Source: Sipunculus nudus (taxonomy: Eukaryota; Annelida; Sipuncula; Golfingiida; Sipunculidae). Taken from it: 64,000 nucleotides of DNA. The position numbers were made by a program, and so were the translations under genes. The notes beneath the pieces were generated by a model. That model searched no databases. It had not been told where the DNA came from and worked only from the letters and a program-made list of their open reading frames with translations. Where the stretch lies: the NCBI GenBank assembly GCA_026874595.1, contig CM049309.1, positions 4,254,076 to 4,318,075 on the forward strand, in the 5' to 3' direction. Within the stretch, counting starts at the first letter, position 1; every line of letters starts with the position of its first letter. This document shows positions 25,241-37,379 of the stretch, one piece after another.

Positions 25241-25464
25241 GTCAGAACATAATTAGGGGACATGCCTAGATAACTTCTGCAAAACAAACAAAAAATGTAC
25301 TTCTACACAAATACAGAAATAATGCTTTGAAACATTAAAAGAGAAAGACAGACAGGGAGACAGAATCAGATAGATAGACAGGAAGAAACCGAAATAGAGA
25401 GAAATAGAGATATAGAGTCTTGGTCGCTTCATTATGGTCATATGAGAGATCCTGGTTCTCTCCA

Positions 25465-25480
25465 CCCCCCCCCCCCCCAC
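25465..25480. repeat. C-rich mononucleotide run
   Basis: A run of C interrupted by one A, next to a GA/GACA-rich stretch at 25340-25430. Confidence 0.8.
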
Positions 25481-26184
25481 CCCTTATAGACTTGCTTATA
25501 TATGATTGTGTATATATTGTCTAAAAATTCAGAACCTGTATTGTTTTTTGAGATCAGGAGAATTTCTCGTGCCAGCTTTTTAAAGTCAACAAATTTTTCC
25601 ACGGTCTCAGGAGTTTGGACAACCTCGCACCTGGTATAAGCGGGTCAATTTACCATTCTTACTTTTTATATGATATAAGTAAGATAGAGGAGTGTATTAT
25701 GAAGATTACCTGTGAAGTAATTAAAGATTATTCAGAGATCCAATTGGAACTACGTCAAGTTACTACAAAAATCCCAACCACACCTAGCGGTGTCGGCGCC
25801 GCCCCACCGAAATTACGAAATTATAATATCTTAATTACCGCCGAATGTTGACATTGTCTGGTGTTGTTTAATTTAGGAAGGACAACAAGAACTATAAGGG
25901 TTAATTAGTGTTCATCGGGGACGTGTAGATAACTGATCTCCGCGCTCCAACAAGGGAAGACAAACTGATTAAAATTTGGTAACATTTTGTATGCGGCATG
26001 TTCAATATTTTCACAATTCATCAACCATTATATTGCTTTTGTAATTGCCACTATGGGAGGTTCACGCCACTCGAACTGGTAATGATTTAAGTAAAACAAC
26101 ATATTAAGTTCCCCAGCGACAAAGCTGGTTCTTTAGTGCAGGCACAAGCTTTTGTTGTATGGTCTGGTGCTTCAATTTTCTATT

Positions 26185-26360
26185 TTACCCCCGCCAGGTG
26201 GCGCGAAGTTTCATTCTCATCCCTGCTTTGCCTGAGCGCAATTTTACGCAAAAAGTTATGAACAAATTTTGTTGAAATTTTGCGGAAGGTTAGGATAACA
26301 CCCAAGGAATAATCCATTAACATATGGAGGTGACTAAGAAATAATCCATTAATCCTTCGC
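26185..26360. mobile_element. Fragment of a CCCCCGC-ended repeat family
   Basis: Begins ACCCCCGCCAGGTGGCGCG. It contains CAAAAAGTTATGAA followed by a block ending in AAGGAATAATCC. The same order with about 65% similarity occurs at 53051-53300, so both are copies of one interspersed family. The fragment ends in a 20-base G run. Confidence 0.55.
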
Positions 26361-26380
26361 GGGGGGGGGGGGGGGGGGGG
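26361..26380. repeat. 20-base poly-G run
   Basis: An uninterrupted G run, likely variable in length. Confidence 0.95.
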
Positions 26381-26389
26381 ACTTAGAGC

Positions 26390-27990
26390 ATCATCTTATA
26401 TGTTTTCCATTCTAGTTTAGGCTTCCCTTCCTTTGCGACATACGGCTGCTTCTTTTGTCCCTGTCCAGACCCAGGGCCCTTGTTATAGACAGCTTACCAG
26501 TGAAGGTGATTTGTTGATCAGTGACAAACATTTCCTGTGTTACTGTGTATTTTGATTAGGATCATGGCGGTGCTCCTTCATTCTGGTCATTGACCTTTTT
26601 CTTGATGCCTCCGCCATGAGGGTATGCGACTCTGCATTCATCCCCTTTCAGGTGTGTGTGTGGGTGTTCACAACATAACACAACAGTCGTTGATGAATAT
26701 CATGAAAATTTCAATGCGTTTCGAGAATAGGCAAAGGAAGAATCGATTAGATTTTCAAGTGGAGTCGGAACATGACCCGGATTCAGAAACGGCATTAAGG
26801 AATCAAATGTACACTCAGTAATGGACGAATGAACCTGGGAATATGGGCCGAATAAGTGGATGCAAACACATGGTGGAAGCTGACATTCCTTAAATGCAGA
26901 TTTTGGTCTAAGAATATATGGCCATGACTACCTGCAGGCACTGTCTGAGTCTCTGCCCTGTAGGTGTTCCTGTTTATAGAATAGGGATAAGACTATCGAT
27001 ATGGGTGAGGCCCATTAAAATCCCCGACCTGTTGATACACGTTGAAGATTTGAGTTTAAAATGAGTATTTATATAGGAAATACAGCAACCCCTCACAATA
27101 TCAGTGACTCAGCGTACTAGTATTGTATAAATAGTCCCTAGACCTCTGTATGAATAGTATCATCTCATGCAGAATCAAGCCAGGTCCTTATTGTATTTAT
27201 AGGTTAAGGATTTACTGTACGCCATTGCATGCACAGTTGTATTTGTTTTTGAGGGTTACCTGCAATTGCAAAAGACTATGAACAGTGATATTTCAGAAAT
27301 ATATGTTTCTCATGACCCCAAATGATACATGTTTTGATTGTATCTGTTACTGTATAGACCCTCGTCATGAACGTCATAAACAAACCAGCTGGGGTGATCG
27401 GGGCCTGTTATCGCTAAAACGTGTCTCATGGGACAGCATCCATACAACAAAAACTATATTTACCCAAGAAAACATGGGATTTCATAGGATTTCTTTCACA
27501 TCAGGAGTCAGTAAAGGACTTTTATAGAAGCTGTATTCATATGTAGATAATACAATACTAATATACAAACACTTTCTCTCACGTGCAAAGTGAAAATTTT
27601 TTTATTACATATAGAATCTAATTTATTGATCATAAGGTCAGTACATTTGATGAATATATGCCTTGGAAATTGATTTAATTCATCGTAATTATTAGATTTT
27701 GAACATTTTAGATCCATTAAAACTAATTGAGCAATTTTACTATCGGCGCATGTTAAAGCAGTAGATATTCAACCGCCGGCTTAAATGAAATTCCCCAAAC
27801 ATATCCAACTGTAAAGCCTTCGTCTATTCTTTTACATATATTGGGTGACATCTATTTTGAAAGTTTAATTTTAACATATGTAGATATTATAGCCGTGACT
27901 CGTATCACCATTTTAGGAAAAATTACCGTGCGGGTTTCTGCAATATCCCGTTTGGCGCCTGTGTTGACGTAGTGCTTCTGTGGGGTTTAA
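26390..27990. other. Low-copy DNA, no gene seen
   Basis: Short open frames only. No repeat family identified. Confidence 0.5.
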
Positions 27991-27996
27991 GTCTGA

Positions 27997-28090
27997 CAGG
28001 GGCGTAGCTAAGGGGGGCCGCAGGAGGGACTGTTCCCCCCATCCCACCCCCCTCCCACACGCATCGAGTACTCCCCGTACTCCCTGTAAT
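27997..28090 (+). mobile_element. hAT-like terminus (CAGGGGCGTAGC)
   Basis: CAGGGGCGTAGCTAAGGGGG at 27997 is a typical hAT-type end, followed by C/G-rich subterminal sequence. A complementary end occurs at 30037-30048. The 8 bp outside each end do not match (AAGTCTGA, CCTGCGCG), so the two ends may belong to different copies or to a rearranged one. Confidence 0.5.
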
Positions 28091-28099
28091 TTCACTTAG

Positions 28100-28950
28100 T
28101 CTAATAATGCTTAAATTTTCTAAAAGACAATCTCGAAATTCCCGTCACTGGTATCCGCAGATTTGAGAGGGTATTTCAATTTAAAGCATTGTAGCACATG
28201 CAGTAATCAATTTATTGTTTATTGGTAATTCTACACTTCATTATGTTTGATCCTGAAAATATGAATTTTTTATTTATTCATCTCCAAAACATATATTTCT
28301 AACTGGAATTAACACGTGTGAGGTGATATATATACGTCAAGCTCCAGATCCCGATTAGGAAAAATAACTTAGTTTAGCCTACTTTCGTCAAGACATTTTT
28401 TTATGCTATGCCAAACTTAAAATACATATAGAATTAGTTTAACAAGTGAATATGAGTAGGACTGATACCTGATATGATTTAATTTATGGTATAAAGGAAT
28501 ACTACTTACTTTTTGCACATCTTAACCTTTGTAAAAATTCGAAATATGTTAAACTTGATAAATGAAACTTATTTTCTGGTATGTATTACCTAAATATGCA
28601 TCATGTTTATATGAATAAAACTAATTAAATTCTGTACCTTAAATATACAAAATCATTTTAAAAAATAGCCTTGTGGACGGGGTTAGCACGCAGATGGATC
28701 AAGAGCTGAACCAGGGGTATGCATGGGTATAGCCAAAACCATCAACTGATTAGACAGGAAGTCATTCTCTTTTTTTTTATTTAAGTTCGGGATTAAGGCC
28801 CGACTGGTATTAAGGAAAATTCACCTAATCATCCCCAGCACCATTTATATCTTAAAGTAGATGAACACTTTTATCTGGTCGGGATTCAGTCCGGCCTAAA
28901 TCCCGATCTTCCAATCTGGGCCTCATCATATATATATATATATATATTGA
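28100..28950. other. AT-rich DNA, no gene seen
   Basis: Low complexity in parts. An inverted pair CGGGATT/AATCCCG lies near 28878-28905. The block ends in a (TA)n tract at 28927-28948. Confidence 0.5.
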
Positions 28951-28952
28951 TA

Positions 28953-29480
28953 CGTGGTGACATAAAAGCGGACCGAACTGTCTCGCTAGTGAAGCTTGCT
29001 TTGCTAGCGAAGCGGTCAGTTCACCGGACTTGTGCGCCACCGACCTGGGTTCAGATCCCGGACGAGCCCCCATTTTGTTACGAAGACAAATTGTTGAGGG
29101 GAAAAATGCGAAGCGGTTGGTACACCGGACTTGTACGCCACCGACATGGGTTCGAAACCGAGATCGGCGCAGGATTTTTCCCCTCAACCATCTGCCTTCG
29201 TAACAAAATGGGGGCTTGTCCAACGTGACGGTAAAACTAAGTGACCTAGGGAATAAGCTCACCAAAGTGTGACTCCTGGGATAATTTCTCTTGTTCTGAT
29301 AGCAGAACGCTCTTAAGAGGGGGTGTGTTACGGGTTGATATAAAAGGGGACCGAACTGTCTCGCTAGTGAAGCTTGCTTTGCTAGCGAAGCGGTTAATTC
29401 ACCGGACTTGTGCGTCACCGACCTGGGTTCGACTCCCGGATCGGCCCAGGATTTTCCCCCTGAACAATTTGTCTTCGTAA
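28953..29480 (+). mobile_element. Cluster of three tRNA-headed SINE-like units
   Basis: Three copies of a tRNA-like head carry GCGGTTAATTCACCGGACTT-like A-box sequence, CTTGTGCG(C/T)CACCGACCTG, and a B box GGGTTCGA. They lie at about 29007-29070, 29108-29172 and 29387-29442. Copies one and three share a long 5' leader with GCTAGTGAAGCTTGCTTTG (28975-29015 and 29350-29392). The tail block ending in TTTGTCTTCGTAAC is in normal orientation after copies two and three. It is inverted after copy one, where GTTACGAAGACAAATTG is read. The heads resemble a TGT-anticodon tRNA but are not folded well enough to be genes. Confidence 0.65.
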
Positions 29481-29839
29481 CTATATATTTATATATATAT
29501 AGTGAAACATATATATATATTATGTTCAACGGAAACTCAGTAAAGCGGACAACTCACTATCCTGTACAACGGATAAACTTTCCCGTCCCGTCTGTGTATC
29601 AAATACATAAAACGACCACCCAAAGCAGACAGACAGTTTTATTTTTATTGATAAATCTGAAGGGAGATTGCGCTCCGAGGTCATAATCTCGCATGACCTG
29701 TATTGGTTACGGAGGTAGCCCGGTTACCAGCGTGATACGGTGAACCGTCGGAAGGCATTTTTAATACATTTTATATACAGTTTATACATTTCAAGATAAG
29801 CGTATAATTAATCAAAATAGGCGACACCAGGAACATTCA

Positions 29840-29950
29840 ATGAAGAATTAACGCAATGTGCCCAACTCCTCTAAACAGGACAACTCCATGATACGGAAAA
29901 AAATCCTCAAGTCCCCAGCGTGTCCGGCTTAGAGGAGTTTTACTGTATAT
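29840..29950 (-). mobile_element. pogo/Tigger-like inverted-repeat end
   Basis: The minus strand reads TACAGTAAAACTCCTCTAAG then CCGGACA from about 29948. This closely resembles pogo-type terminal repeats, and CTCCTCTAAACAGGACAACT at 29866-29886 repeats the theme. The other end is unclear. GTTCAACGGAAACTCAG at 29523 may belong to it. TA tracts flank the region, so a TA target duplication cannot be judged. Confidence 0.4.
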
Positions 29951-29953
29951 GTA

Positions 29954-29984
<31 letters not shown>
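29950..29984. repeat. (TA)n-rich tract
   Basis: Impure TATG then pure TA dinucleotides. Confidence 0.9.
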
Positions 29985-29999
29985 GTTTCAACTGCCTTT

Positions 30000-30048
30000 T
30001 CCAAATATTTCGGCTCCCTCCTCTGCCTCAATCCTGGCTACGCCCCTG
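30000..30048 (-). mobile_element. hAT-like terminus, opposite orientation
   Basis: GGCTACGCCCCTG at 30036-30048 is complementary over 12 bases to the end at 27997. The minus-strand sequence continues AGGATTGAGGCAGAGGAGG. Confidence 0.5.
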
Positions 30049-30049
30049 C

Positions 30050-33000
30050 CTGCGCGAGGTTACGTCTCTGGGAAAGTTTTAGGTGACAGGGATTTATAAA
30101 CTTTTCTCTCTCTTTTCGGGGATAGCAGGTTTATGTCTGCATACATCTATACCCGGGAACCGATGGAAAGTGCTTTTGATACATGACTATCACGTAATAA
30201 GCACATCAAATCTTGTCCCAGTGCAATTTCACGCTGCATATTTGTAGCATACAGTGTTACTAATGGCCCGGTCTGTAACTCGTTTAGGCGGTTTATGTTT
30301 CCCCAGGGAACTCACGTTGTCACATTCTACTGCACATGGCTTCCCGCTACAGAGACAGTATTCTTTTCTGTCCACCAGTCTGCATTGATTCTTATATCTG
30401 TGTCCCTGGTCAAGTGAACCAGCGCTACATAATAATTCACCGCGATCCCTTCCACAAGGGATCAGCAGGAGTACGGTCCTGAATCGCAAGTAAATCCTTA
30501 AACACTTAAAAACATGTACACATACGTCTGTCCCTGTACGGTATAATCCTGCAGTCGGCAAAGCTCGGCTTCTAAGTATATTACATTAACAGGATAACAT
30601 AAGAACTTGATTTATTCTTGAAGTAAATCCGACCATCTCCCTCCGGATTTTCACCCACGCCAAACGAAGCCCAATGAGGCTGATAGAAAACACACACTGG
30701 TGGGGTCTGGTAAGGAATCACGGAGAAAATTGAGGTAAAAATTAGAGAAATCCTTGCGGAGGGTGACGACGGAAAATGCTCAAACGGCTGTATCCTAACA
30801 CATAGGCCTAGTGTGTCAATGTATAACATTATAATGCGAAGACTGACGTGAGCCATATATGTATGGTTTAAACAATTATTGGTACAGAGGGGTGTCGCCA
30901 ACCCACGCTTCAGTAGACATTTAAAGTAAGCTGACAATACCTTTTTACTCTTTTGCGTCACAGGGGAAAATGCCTCCTGGTTTTCGACCTCAGAGCGGGG
31001 TCTTGATCTATGAAGGCATTTGAATGGACCCTGTGGACAGAGATAGATTTAAGCGTCCTTGACCTGACATTGGCCTACTTTCCCATCCAGTTTTCACCAA
31101 CAGCGCAGAATCGGACCTGAAACAGAATTCAGATTACCCGAGGGATGTGGGATTACTTGTAATCGATTTCATCCTAACCTTCAAGATTTCAGATTTCCCC
31201 CTCATAACATGTTTTTTTTATATTTGTTTATTTTTAACTGTTATGATTTCTTTGGGATTTTTTTATTAGGTTGAATCTTCACATATTTCTTATGTTTGTG
31301 TGGTTCGTGACATGCACTATGGTGAAATATGTGAGTCAAATCCAGTGTAATTCACAATATATATAACATTTTTGTGACTTTTAACATTTCAAATTTTATT
31401 CTTATGTAGATTATCGTTCATTTTTTATTCAATTGTCATATCATAAGTTAAAGCATAAGAATTCATCACGTTGCTAAATTAGCAGGGGGGGGGGGGGGTG
31501 AATAGTGAAGGGGTAACAAAAGTAGGAAAAAAGGGAAAAAAGAAGAAGGGGTTACCTGAAATCAAGTTCAGACGATCCCCGGGCATAATTTGAAATCGAT
31601 ATTAGATATCAGGGAGGGAAATCTGGGCATGGGGCGTAACTTGAAATCTTTACACCGGCTCAGGTACAAACTAACCATACAACACTGGAGAGAATTAATA
31701 CACAGTTAACAGGTCCGTAATTAAATTAACAGTGTAGTTGCGTGAAGTAAAGGATTTAGATGACATCATCCACAAAGAACAATATAATCATGGAATGAAT
31801 CCATGCTGTAAATGGTTTAGCAAATAGACTCATTGTTTCATTTCTTACTGGATAATTTTATTACTGGCCGATAACTCTGAGTAGGGTTTCCATGGCGCCA
31901 GGCTTGCCGACCTGTCCCGTGATGAATAGTTGTGCCTTGCGTCATTTGCCGAGAAAAAAGGATGTTGTAAATATCTTTTTCACACCGTTAAGTTCTGAAA
32001 GGATAAGAAAAGATTCACATGTTCATTTGAATAAGACAAAGCTTCTAGATATAACAATTAACCGAAACGGATTTCAACTATATTTCCATCATAGCATATT
32101 GATTAACGGCAGTCACTCCCTTACATAAAAACCTTGGCTACTTACAGCCTCCTTTCAACATTTTTTTAAAATTAAAAGTCATAAACACAAAATAATTTTT
32201 AAACATTTTTTTTCTATTCTCGTTATGTGTATGATTTGTTTACCGTTGTCAGTCGGCCGATGATGATAATAACTGATTTATTATAGCAATAAATCCATTG
32301 ATATCTAGAAATTAATTCGGGTATTGCTGTAACCGTTATTACGACTTATGCGAATGTGTAAATAGGACCGATAGGGCCTACCTTGAGTCGCGACGGCGGC
32401 CAAGCTGAAAACTGTACAACAATGGCTGTCCATATTTATTTACTACCATGATAAGCGTTATCCAGCCAGTTATCTTTGTACTGGAGTAGAATTCACACAA
32501 AGGAAATAAGCAAAGCGTTAAAGGCTTGATAAAGCAAACATGTAAGTCACGAAGTTGGTGAAAAATTTAACATTATCAAAAAGGTAAAATAAACTGTTTG
32601 GTTATAAAGATTTTTTGTATATTTAAAGATTTCTCTGGTTTATCTGGAGTACTTATGTAGCTACTAAATTAGAAGTTTCCTCGTCGGGTTTTTACGAGTG
32701 TTTTCGATGCGGATCACTCTGCCACCCAGACACGGTCGATGGGATTGACTTTTTATCGTCGGGGAGGATAAAACCAACTGCTAGTATATATTTTAGCGAT
32801 CTTTTTAGGCTTACATGTAAAACGGTAATATACGTGTGGCTTCGAATCCATGCCGGGGACTCAAACGAACACACTGTACTACCAGTTTCAAAATCTAGTG
32901 ATAAAATCTACAAGTTTAGGTTTACCGATTTTTGCATACAAAATAACGTTTTATTTCTGACGACTTGGTATTTTATCCATATATCTGTATGGATATAAGA

Positions 33001-33190
33001 AGTTTCTGTATATGTGAGACTCTTGATCTGTAAATCAATCACGGATTCATATTAACACCAGGACTCTGGCTCAGGGGTGTGCTGATGCCGGACATTCCTT
33101 GCCACTTTCCTGAGCTTTCTCTGAATTCCCACGAGCATTACTGAGCCAGTCACCCGTGCTAAAGTATCCGCCACAGCTCTCAGGAAGTGA
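30050..33190. other. Low-copy DNA, no gene supported
   Basis: Minus-strand frames of 110 codons (30561-30229, some cysteines) and 126 codons (30961-30581) show no recognisable domain and no splice framework. A G run lies at 31485-31497. Nothing else is supported. Confidence 0.5.
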
Positions 33191-33193
33191 TGG

Positions 33194-33446
33194 TCAATGT
33201 AAGCGACATTTCATGCTAACAGAGAATATGATAACCAATAATGGGAGATAAGTTACCATAAACCCGAATGTAATAGGACTCCTGACATCTGAAGGTATGA
33301 TATTTTCACCATTAAGCAGGATATTTTCATTATCATGATAATCCATTTTATCCGATGCCATACGGTCCATCAGTCCCATGGCTATCCAGAAGGTGACGAG
33401 ACCGACAGGAAAAAAAATGAGCATGTTCGAGGTGTAACATCTCGCA
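33194..33446 (-). CDS. Candidate exon with two hydrophobic segments
   Basis: On the minus strand a pyrimidine-rich stretch ends in CAACAG near 33447 and is followed by a frame open to the stop at 33194. An in-frame TAA lies just upstream of that AG, as expected of intron sequence. The frame encodes about 84 residues. A first hydrophobic segment, MLIFFPVGLVTFWIAMGLM, is followed by an acidic, Asn-rich loop (KMDYHDNENILLNGENIIP). A second hydrophobic segment, FGFMVTYLPLLVIIFSV, comes last. A possible donor ATG/GTAACT falls inside the second segment. Other frames remain open past the stop, so a frameshifted membrane-protein remnant is also possible. I recognise no family, and chance is a real alternative. 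Confidence 0.22.
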
Positions 33447-33449
33447 CTG

Positions 33450-34670
33450 TTGATTTGTTAAATTAAAATTGCAGGAGAAGAAGTAAACACTCTAGGCAGT
33501 AGGGGCACTCAACTTACCGAATTAAAGGCATTGGCGAATTATTTAGATAATTCATGTCAATTTATGGATCAAAATGTTTGGAATAAGTTTACAAAAGGTC
33601 TTACGTAATTAATTTTGCCCTGAAATGAATTTCCGCCCCCTACCTTGAAGAATATATAGATAACTATTATATCATTTAGGTCTCTTTGATAATTCTATCA
33701 GGGCCTTAATGTGAAGCTGGTCCTTTCTTTCTTAAACTGTTATAATTTATGTCCTGTTAAAATCGAAGATACAATTCCGCTCAAACGTTGTAAACTAATA
33801 GAGTAAATGGTGCAGACGATGCACATTTAAAAAACATTTAATAGTTTTTATACAAAAATATTTGTTTATCAACCTTGAATATTAAGAAGAGTTTGGTTTT
33901 CATGATGCTCCAAATAATGCTTTCGCCTAATAGCTCGCAGGATATAGGCCACATGAGCAAATTTCAGGTTTCAAATAATTTTTTTCCAGGACCTCTATTG
34001 AATTTAAGACAGCATATTCTAGTCAATTGTTTACAATTTATGTCCTGTTAACTTCCGGTCTGCAAGTCAAACCAAGAAAAAGTCCCATAACTAAAGCTCG
34101 GGAGACGTTCATAGTTTTACTGTTTCCTAGATTTAAAACAAGAAAAAAAAATTGTTCATAATTGTGGACCTTCAGATTGAGATGTCTGGTTGAAATTCAG
34201 ACAGCCATACTATGATCACTCCGAGGCCTTCTATCCTATAGTCTTCTTATCGCGTGCCACACTCCAGTTGTGAAGCTGAATAAACACTCGGTTATTCAAA
34301 CAGACAAATCGAAATGCTAGATTTAAACGCATGTCTGTTACCCTCAGATATATAGGCTTTTAGCAAAATCATTTTACTTCATGCATTATGTATAATACAG
34401 ATAGAACTACTGCCACAAAGAGTGATATGAGCAGCGGTTTATACTGAAGAAAACCTGGCAGTGAGCCTCCTATATCAGTATAAGGCTCAGGCGACCTGGG
34501 TCTGAATATGCCAAGATAACACAACACCGTTTACGTGTGGAGGATTCAAATACTAAAGTGATAGGGCTTAAGAAGCACTTTGCTGTAGCGGTTACTGTAA
34601 TGTTTGCTTCCTTACTGCCTTCAACTAAAGGTACCACGGGGTTGTAAACTAAATTTTTTAGATATTCTGT
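33450..34670. other. Low-copy DNA, no gene seen
   Basis: Two passages (33720-33790 and 34020-34050) both contain ATTTATGTCCTGTTAA, a hint of an old duplicated repeat. Confidence 0.45.
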
Positions 34671-34678
34671 GGACAAAC

Positions 34679-35264
34679 CAGGGGCCCACTCGAAAATAAA
34701 CCGGTTCTGTATGGTTCGGCTTGTATTTATAACTGGACAGTTTCGGTTTTCATAGGAAAATTATGATAACATCATAAATTATTTAATATAATTAAATGAA
34801 TTAATGATAAAAATATTATAAAAATTTTCGATCTTAGAGACCAAGCGTGAGCATTATAAATTGTGTCTGGCCAATTTATATTGCAATTATAATGAAAATA
34901 GACTGTTTAGACTGTTTTCTGTAGACTGTAATATACCCATGCACGTTCCAAACGATATTGACATACAGGGTACGTGTGTCTCATCTTTAGCTATACAAGG
35001 CTAAAGTATGAAATATCGAGTTCAAAACACTTCCATATGAATGTTTATACCTCAATCGTTACTTATTTAACTCTAACAAGCATCAACAGTATCCACTCAT
35101 AAAATAATTAAAAAATTACACTGCTTTGGTCCATCGCCGCCATCATGACAGTATGATTATCGAGTGGTCGGTTTCGGCAAAACTTCGGTTTTGCTATTAT
35201 TAAGTGAACGGTTTCCCAGAAATTGCCGTAACCGAGACCAGTTTCGAATGTCGAGTGGGCCCTG
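34679..35264. mobile_element. hAT-like miniature element (586 bp)
   Basis: The ends are CAGGGGCCCACTCGA at 34679 and its complement, TCGAGTGGGCCCTG, at 35251-35264, differing by one G in the G run. Both ends carry subterminal CCGGTT/ACCGTT and TTCGG motifs. The interior is AT-rich and non-coding. The 8-bp flanks (GGACAAAC, AGTATGTA) do not match, so insertion is not proved by a target duplication. Confidence 0.6.
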
Positions 35265-35379
35265 AGTATGTACACTTTTACCTCTACTTAATAGAGAAAT
35301 GTAAGTAATCCTGAGCTTTAAGTTTTGATGTCCGATTGCAGCAACATGTGATTCATGAAACCGGGTACTTATTAACGAC

Positions 35380-35800
35380 GAACCCGTTTAAGTGTATTAT
35401 CCCCCACAATAAATATAACAGAAAGCGAAAGGCGTCTGGTTATGGTTCCTGAGGGGTTGTGCTCCGTGGGAATTAAATGTTCCGGTGGCCTAATGCCAAG
35501 CATCTCCAGTTTACAACTGACTGCCCCGTGGCCTTCATCTGTACATCTGAGGAATATGAACTGCCGCCACGCTCGCCTCGGGTCAGCGCATTAAATATAA
35601 CCATACACCGCCTGGGTGTTCTGAATTACTCGTTAGAGGGGGAATAAGACGATGATGACGTAATTATAGTTGCCATATCGCTAATCACACGTGAACATCT
35701 AAAAATGAGTGGGCGTGCCCCCGATGCATTCGTTATATCGCGTTTCACTTCATAGACATGACAGGGGGACGGTACCCCCTGAAATCACTGGATATATACC
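35380..35800. promoter_or_regulatory. Candidate cis-regulatory patch (weak)
   Basis: A GC-richer, repeat-free patch with GATGACGTAATTATAG (CRE plus ATTA), GTGGGCGTGCCCCC (GLI/KLF-like) and a hairpin AGGGGGACGGTACCCCCT near 35762-35780. Inference from motifs only. Confidence 0.15.
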
Positions 35801-36143
35801 ACTTGGTCGGCTCTTTTCTTCATATTTTTCAAGCCTTTGAACGTGTTTACGCGTAAATTTACCGGGGTATATTTCTCTGTCAGTCGCCAGATGACACGAA
35901 CATGGACAGAACAGTCAAATTTGTATTTGATGAGTGCAATAATTGACATTATGTCAGAATGTATTTCATTCGAAAAATGATCGATAACTTCAGCTTAAAC
36001 ACATAATAAAAAGTACGTATTTGTGCTTTACAGTGTTATGGTTTACACATCAGTTTTGGTAAGAGGCATAAATTTTGCGACTCTAGCCTTGCTACATCAT
36101 TAGCGTCTGCGACAAAAAGGCGCTGTGTATTCGAAGAATTTTT

Positions 36144-37200
36144 TAGCGCACCTGTGAGCTAATGCGATGGCGTGGCGTCGTCCGGCGTCGTCCGGCGTCC
36201 TTCATCTTTACGTTAACCCATACTAACTCGAAAACAACAGGCGCTAGCATCACGACATTTTATGCAAAAAATTAGCCATCTGAAAAAAATCAATCGGATT
36301 TTGCTTATTTTTTCGCTAAATTCATTTTCTTAGATTTTATAGAGAAAAAACTAAAAAGAACTTTAAAAATTTTCTCCTCCGAAACGGTCAAGCCAAATTG
36401 TTCCATTTTTCACAGAAATAATCTCTTATACCATCTCTCTCAAGTTTGTTCAAATAGTTCCAGTTTGGTGATTTTTGGCCGAGTTACAGGAAGTTGAACT
36501 TAGTCATCTGTCCAAAAAAGCATACTAAAATTTAAATATCAGAAACCCCTGGAGCTATCATCACCAACTTTTATGCCAATGTTGGTCACATAAGTCGTAT
36601 CTGAAATTGTGGTATTGGTGGCGCCACCTGCATCGGCCTTTTTTGTCATCAGGGCCTGTATCATTCTGAGGGCTACAAAGAACTTCTTCTCTGAAACCAT
36701 ATGGCCAAATTGTTTAATATCGCACAGAAATGATCCTAAGGCAGTGCTGTCTGAAGTTTGTTCAAATTGTATCTGTTTAGTGACTTTTGGCTGAGTTATG
36801 AGAAGCTGAATTTGGTCATATGCCATAACAGCCCATTTTAGCTCAGTGGCTACAAAGATCTTCTCAAAAACCACTGGGCCAAATTCTTAAATCTCACATA
36901 TTAATTATCCTCAGATGTTGATAATTCAAGTTTGTTCAAATGGCTTTGGTTCAGTGCTTTTGGCTGAGTTACGGGAAGCTGAACTGAACCAATTTGCTCT
37001 ATCTTCCTGTATAAGTGATAAACCTGCAAAGCGTTTTTTCGACTGACGCCTCTGAAGCCAATTTGTTTAATATTTATAAGAGTATTCCCCACAATAATTC
37101 TTATAATAATTGTTTTGAATGGTTCCACATGAATAATTTTTGGCCGAATTATGGAGATTATGTCATTTTACCATATATGTTATCTGTGTGAAGCAGTTAC
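36144..37200. mobile_element. Hairpin-started element with internal repeats
   Basis: Starts at a TAGC...GCTA stem (36144-36161) followed by TGGCGTCGTCCGGCGTC. The phrase AAGTTTGTTCAAAT recurs at 36441, 36753 and 36927. Each copy is embedded in a block that also contains CAAATTGTT, CACAGAAAT and TTTTGGC(C/T)GAGTTA, giving about three diverged copies. A GGTGGCGCCACC core at 36618 is the same palindrome as in the 16330-17723 element. No coding frame is supported. Confidence 0.55.
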
Positions 37201-37263
37201 ATCTATCCTAGCACCAGTTATCAGCATCTATAGCATCATGCCACTAGTTTCAGGTAAAAAAAC

Positions 37264-37373
37264 TTGGCAGACTGCCAACTATTTCAGATTTTGCAACAGG
37301 CCAAAGGTCAGCCTGGATTTAATTATAGCTTTGGCAGACTGGCGACTGTATCAGATTAGGCAACAGGTCAAGA
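37264..37373. repeat. Imperfect 67-bp duplication
   Basis: TTGGCAGACTG...CAACAGG(C/T)C at 37264 recurs at 37331 with a few differences. Confidence 0.6.
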
Positions 37374-37379
37374 GTTCAC

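Noticed and set aside
30229-30961. Minus-strand frames of 110 and 126 codons
   Set aside because: No recognisable domain, no splice framework, and composition as expected by chance. The cysteines in the first are not in a known pattern.
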